Below, in pieces: positions 62,964 through 64,000 of a stretch of DNA of 64,000 nt. The stretch is taken from assembly GCA_910588685.1 (NCBI GenBank), contig CAJUPX010000010.1, positions 1-64,000 on the forward strand, given 5' to 3'. A program made the translations under genes and the position numbers. This DNA is from an uncultured Christensenellaceae bacterium (GTDB lineage: Bacteria > Bacillota > Clostridia > Christensenellales > Borkfalkiaceae). How positions within the stretch are numbered: the stretch's first letter is position 1; every line of letters begins with the position of its first letter. The notes beneath the pieces are model-generated. The model had not been told where the DNA came from. It did no database searches and was given only the letters and a program-made list of their open reading frames with translations.

Positions 62964-64000
62964 ATGTCCGAAGAAAAAAATAAAAAAAATTCACATTATA
63001 TTTCGGGCGCTGAGTCACGCCGTATCGCCAAAGAAAATTTAAAGGCGATTAAGTATTACGAAAAGCGCAAGAGAAGGAAAGTTCAGCAGTCTGAATTTGT
63101 AACGGAAATGAAAGACGACGGCAATATCGTTGAGTTTGACGATTTGCATACGTATTTCTTTTCAGACGCAGGCACGGTAAAAGCTGTTAACGGAGTAACT
63201 TTTTCAATTCCGCAGGGCTCTACGGTGGGCGTTGTAGGCGAGTCGGGCTGCGGCAAGAGCGTAACTTCGCTTTCGCTTATGCAGCTTGTGCAGGCGCCCA
63301 GCGGACAGATTGTGAGCGGTTCTATACGTTTTAAGTCGAATATGTATAAACTCGACGAAAAAGGGCGTAAAATTCCCGTTTATGAAACCGAAACGGATGA
63401 AAACGGCGAAACGCGGCAAAAGCTTGATAAACGCGGCAAGCCGGTAATTAAAAGAAACAGTCTCGGCGCTTTTATCTATGAACGTGAAGAAAAGGTTGTG
63501 GATATAGCAAAAATGCCTACGGAGGCTATGCGTACTATCCGCGGCAGTGAAATAGCAATGATATTTCAAGAGCCTATGACCTCATTAAATCCGGTGTTCA
63601 CCATAGGCAATCAGCTCGACGAAGTGGCGTTTTTGCACCTTAAAGGTATTTCAAAAGAAGGCGCAAAGGCGAGAAGTATCGAGATGCTGCAGCTTGTAGG
63701 TATGGCTGATCCCGAGGGTGTTTATAAAAAATTCCCGCACGAGCTTTCCGGCGGTATGCGTCAGAGAGTAATGATAGCAATGGCGCTGCTTTGCAATCCG
63801 CGTCTGATTATCGCCGACGAGCCCACAACAGCGCTCGACGTTACTATACAGGCGCAAATTCTTGACCTGCTCAGAAATATCAAAAACAAAATCAACGGCA
63901 GTATAATGCTAATTACGCACGACCTCGGCGTGGTAGCCGAAATGGCTGATTTTGTAGTCGTTATGTATGCCGGCAAAATAATAGAAATGGGAACGGCGGA
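62964..64000 (+). CDS. oppD: Oligopeptide ABC transporter ATPase (OppD-type), cut by window end
   Basis: The frame is open from the ATG at 62964 through the last base, at least 345 residues. Walker A is GESGCGKS (92-99), the Q loop is MIFQEPMTSLNPV, the signature is LSGGMRQR, Walker B is LIIADEPTTALD and the switch is LITHD. Two departures from OppD are a lysine-rich extension of about 50 residues before the core (which begins IVEFDDLHTYFFSD) and about 45-50 extra residues between Walker A and the Q loop (about 123-190). It starts three bases after the oppC stop. An OppF-type gene is expected just outside the window. Confidence 0.93.
   Translation, partial: MSEEKNKKNSHYISGAESRRIAKENLKAIKYYEKRKRRKVQQSEFVTEMKDDGNIVEFDDLHTYFFSDAGTVKAVNGVTFSIPQGSTVGVVGESGCGKSVTSLSLMQLVQAPSGQIVSGSIRFKSNMYKLDEKGRKIPVYETETDENGETRQKLDKRGKPVIKRNSLGAFIYEREEKVVDIAKMPTEAMRTIRGSEIAMIFQEPMTSLNPVFTIGNQLDEVAFLHLKGISKEGAKARSIEMLQLVGMADPEGVYKKFPHELSGGMRQRVMIAMALLCNPRLIIADEPTTALDVTIQAQILDLLRNIKNKINGSIMLITHDLGVVAEMADFVVVMYAGKIIEMGTA

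Overview
The window looks like a chromosomal segment of an anaerobic, low-to-mid GC Gram-positive bacterium of the class Clostridia. Four things point there: the SCIFF six-cysteine peptide with its radical SAM partner, the spoIIA (sigma-F) sporulation operon, HemZ, and the gene order queA-tgt-yajC-TIGR04086-scfA-scfB-secD-secF-recJ-relA-MBL-hemZ. A more precise placement (for example Christensenellales) would be a guess. Nearly all genes from about 13.8 kb onward are on the + strand.

Layout. 0-6 kb: a 5'-truncated MMPL/RND transporter translationally overlapped with a large GLUG-repeat surface protein. 6-13.7 kb: minus-strand genes, namely an unusual 418-residue ferritin-like protein preceded by an unidentified structured RNA region, tRNA-Gly, an AEC-family carrier, a frameshifted BamE-like small membrane protein, an EFR1-type flavodoxin/ferredoxin and a five-tRNA operon. 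One divergent + strand gene, a hybrid histidine kinase, lies among them. 13.8-16.6 kb: spoIIAA-spoIIAB-sigF and a class I/II aminotransferase. 16.7-24.5 kb: ferritin, ruvCAB, queA, tgt, yajC, a TIGR04086 membrane protein and the SCIFF peptide/maturase pair. 24.6-33.6 kb: secD, secF, recJ, relA/spoT, an MBL hydrolase and hemZ. 33.6-41.5 kb: rpsO, pnp, a small orphan gene, uvrB and uvrA. 41.6-44.9 kb: a ferritin-like protein and two FAD proteins. 45.2-64 kb: an exported-protein island with a 1353-residue lipoprotein, a 2469-residue subtilase fused to BspA-type leucine-rich repeats, another lipoprotein and an oligopeptide ABC importer (substrate-binding protein, two permeases, and an ATPase cut by the window end).

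How it fits together. The housekeeping blocks combine Holliday-junction processing (ruvCAB), queuosine tRNA modification (queA, tgt), Sec export (yajC, secD, secF), stringent response (relA), RNA decay (pnp) and nucleotide excision repair (uvrBA). The last 19 kb reads as one functional programme: a surface-anchored protease plus adhesin-like lipoproteins that could bind and cut extracellular protein, followed by a peptide importer whose parts are all larger than usual. That is an inference from gene order and domains.

The most interesting points are: (i) five genes whose sigma-A-type promoter places transcription initiation at, or 3-4 nt before, the start codon (leaderless mRNAs); (ii) a compact structured RNA next to tRNA-Gly, upstream of the ferritin-like gene, that I cannot assign to a known family; (iii) the proteolysis/peptide-uptake island with expanded Opp components; (iv) a 21-bp exact duplication of the queA 3' end around a hairpin-rich intergenic element; (v) a single-base frameshift separating the membrane anchor from a BamE-like domain. 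No CRISPR array, transposase, rRNA or prophage gene was seen.
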